Shown piece by piece: positions 62,225-64,000 of a DNA stretch of 64,000 nt. The notes beneath the pieces were generated by a model. It made no database searches. It was not told where the DNA came from and saw nothing but the letters and a program-made list of their open reading frames with translations. The translations under genes were made by a program, and so were the position numbers. Position 1 is the stretch's first letter, and the number at the start of each line of letters is the position of its first letter. Source of the DNA: Mangifera indica (Eukaryota > Streptophyta > Magnoliopsida > Sapindales > Anacardiaceae); NCBI RefSeq assembly GCF_011075055.1, contig NC_058155.1:9829537-9893536 (forward strand), given 5' to 3'.

Positions 62225-62455
62225 GAAAACTGTCATACCCAACATCTTGTAATCTTGCTCGGACAGAGCACTAAAATTTGTCATCTCTGATATAATACAC
62301 AGACATAGCAACTGAAATCTATCATACCTGACATAAAACACTGTACAGGCAAAACAATTGAAATCTGTCATATTTAGCATTAAATACTGCACAAACAGAA
62401 CAACTGGAATCTGTCATACCCGACATAACGCATTACACGGGCAGAGCACTTATCA
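62225..62455. repeat. Diverged tandem array, unit about 46 bp
   Basis: About five units built on the pattern (C/T)TGTCATACC.GACATAA, then CAC.G.ACAG..CA and AAC(A)A(T/C)TGAAATC. Two neighbouring units are exactly 46 bp long. The minus-strand ORF at 62207-62392 is a translation of this array. Confidence 0.8.
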
Positions 62456-62545
62456 CATAATATGCATTTACCAAGAATATTTGATTGTTACCATCTTTTA
62501 ATGTCATATTCATTACACAATAACTCACAAATAGATTTAAAATAA

Positions 62546-63395
62546 GGCCAAACGACTATTTCCCACCCAAGGTATGCTGTAATGACAAGTTTCCCCCCTT
62601 TAACTATGGAAATACCAAACACCCACCCATGGCCAGTTAAATTTAACAGAACCCTAACGCCTGAAAATTTTATCTCCTTTTGCCCCCCCTAAAGTTTGAA
62701 AACAAAAATTTCCCCCCAGCCTAAGTTTAAGAAAATGGCAGTTTCACCCTAGGGTTTGGTTTTGAAATCTCCGGCGACCTCTCCGGCTCCGTTGCCGACG
62801 GCTTCTCCCTCCCGAAGAATCCTCTCCTTCCGGTGATCGGTTTCCTCCCATTTGGAGGCCCGATCGTCGCCGAAAAAGCGGTGGGAGACGAAGACGAAGA
62901 CGAAGCCGTCGTCTTCGTCTGGGAAGACGATCGTCTTCCCAGAAGAAGACGGTTGTCTTCCCTGGGAAGCCGATCGTCTTCCCAGACGAAGACGACGGCT
63001 TCGTCTTCGTCTGGGAAGACGAAGAACTTCGTCTTCCCCGACGAAGTTCTTCGTCTCCCACCGCTTTTCCGGCGACGATCGGGCCTCCAAATGGGAGGAA
63101 ACCGATCACCGGAAGGAGAGGATTCTTCGGGAGGGAGAAGCCGTCGGCAACGGAGCCGGAGAGGTCGCCGGAGATTTCAAAACCAAACCCTAGGGTGAAA
63201 CTGCCATTTTCTTAAACTTAGGCTGGGGGGAAATTTTTGTTTTCAAACTTTAGGGGGGCAAAAGGAGATAAAATTTTCAGGCGTTAGGGTTCTGTTAAAT
63301 TTAACTGGCCATGGGTGGGTGTTTGGTATTTCCATAGTTAAAGGGGGGAAACTTGTCATTACAGCATACCTTGGGTGGGAAATAGTCGTTTGGCC
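62546..63395. mobile_element. 850-bp near-palindromic Mutator-like element
   Basis: An exact 9-bp target duplication TTAAAATAA flanks the element (62537-62545 and 63396-63404). Each end begins GGCCAAACGACTATTTCCCA on its own strand, and the two arms stay nearly identical for roughly 330-400 bp, through the segment TTTTGAAATCTCCGGCGACC to the TCGTC-rich middle. The element is thus almost entirely inverted repeat, with a short asymmetric centre near 62940-63010. No transposase. Four overlapping ORFs of 113 and 121 codons occur as mirror pairs on the two strands because of the palindrome; they are not four genes. The ends resemble copies A, B and C. Confidence 0.93.
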
Positions 63396-63439
63396 TTAAA
63401 ATAATAATTATCAAGTAGTCACGCTCTCACCATATTGAA

Positions 63440-64000
63440 TAAATTATATTAACTCTATATCCAACTACAACACCAATTTGATAACCTTCAACAATATAAC
63501 TATTTCATCACTAAGTTAGGCTAACCACCTAGTCACATTCATTATTGAATTAAGATTCTTCAGTTCTACAGCTACGCATAATATTAATAATAATTTATTC
63601 AACAATTTAAATCATCCATGAAATTGAGTAATATAACATTCGATTGTACAACCTCACAAAATATCAATCCAAATAATATTAACAAATTTCAGTCTCTCAT
63701 AGAACAAAACTAAATATCTAACTCTACAACCATAAGCAATATCAATAAACAATTTATTCAGCAATTTCAATCCTTCATGAAACTAAATAATAAAATTTGT
63801 AACTATAAAATCTCATAATATATATATATTCAAATAACATTTAGCAATTTCAATCGCATAAAACTAGACTAAACATCTTTTAGCTCTACAACTATACACG
63901 ACACCAAATCAATCAACTCTTAACAATTTCCTTCACCGGTCAAACTGAACTAAATACCTTCCAACTTTGTAGCTACACAAAATATCAACACATTAAATAT
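63440..64000. repeat. Diverged tandem array, unit about 80 bp, running off the window
   Basis: Units repeat the pattern (A/C)AGCAATTTCAATC.. TCATGAAACTAAATA..., then CTACAAC...CA..A.ATATCAAT and a short AT stretch. At least five units can be followed to the window edge. They diverge strongly from each other, so the array is old. Confidence 0.65.

Noticed and set aside
62744..63198. Four overlapping ORFs of 113-121 codons on both strands
   Set aside because: They are mirror images produced by the palindromic transposable element; codon content is a simple-sequence translation.

Overview
The window looks like nuclear DNA of a core eudicot, probably a rosid. It is AT-rich, its genes are split by many short GT-AG introns, and its proteins (a CTR1/EDR1-type Raf-like kinase, TIFY-CCT-GATA factors, a SABRE/KIP-type giant protein) are plant families. 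The species cannot be named from the sequence. No bacterial, viral or organellar genes, CRISPR arrays, tRNA or rRNA genes were seen.

Layout. 1-255 is the 3' end of an unidentified plus-strand gene. 652-1128 is a complete TRIM (miniature LTR retroelement). 1694-3639 is a decayed RabGGTase alpha subunit (RGTA1-like) with a deletion, frameshift, stop codons and a 340-bp tandem duplication. 5604-13278 (minus) is an intact 15-exon CTR1-like kinase, modelled at 906 aa. 14384-23700 is a transposon-rich spacer with three Mutator-like non-autonomous elements and three hAT-like ones. 23987-27423 and 31652-36156 (both plus) are two tandem ZIM/ZML GATA factors of 286 and 367 aa. 37529-57508 (minus) is a 23-exon SABRE/KIP-family gene modelled at 2643 aa. 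57509-64000 is repeat-rich: MITEs, microsatellites, a neuroguidin-like fragment, a 46-bp tandem array, and an 850-bp near-palindromic Mutator-like element with an exact 9-bp target duplication.

The gene order GATA (ZIM) - CTR1-like kinase - RGTA1 is, from memory, that of Arabidopsis AT4G24470-AT4G24480-AT4G24490. The window is therefore probably an ancestral microsyntenic block in which the RGTA1 copy has died and the GATA gene has a tandem paralogue. The genes do not form a pathway: the kinase family acts in ethylene or stress signalling, the GATA proteins in transcription, and SABRE-type proteins in cell expansion and probably lipid transfer.

I found no convincing new biological system. 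The more unusual items are the near-palindromic Mutator-like element with mirrored ORFs, the TRIM, the HWD catalytic loop of the kinase, a predicted GC-AG intron beside a 9-nt exon candidate in the SABRE gene, and a MITE family that has entered introns of two neighbouring genes. Exon boundaries were set by eye from splice consensus, reading-frame continuity and remembered family sequences.
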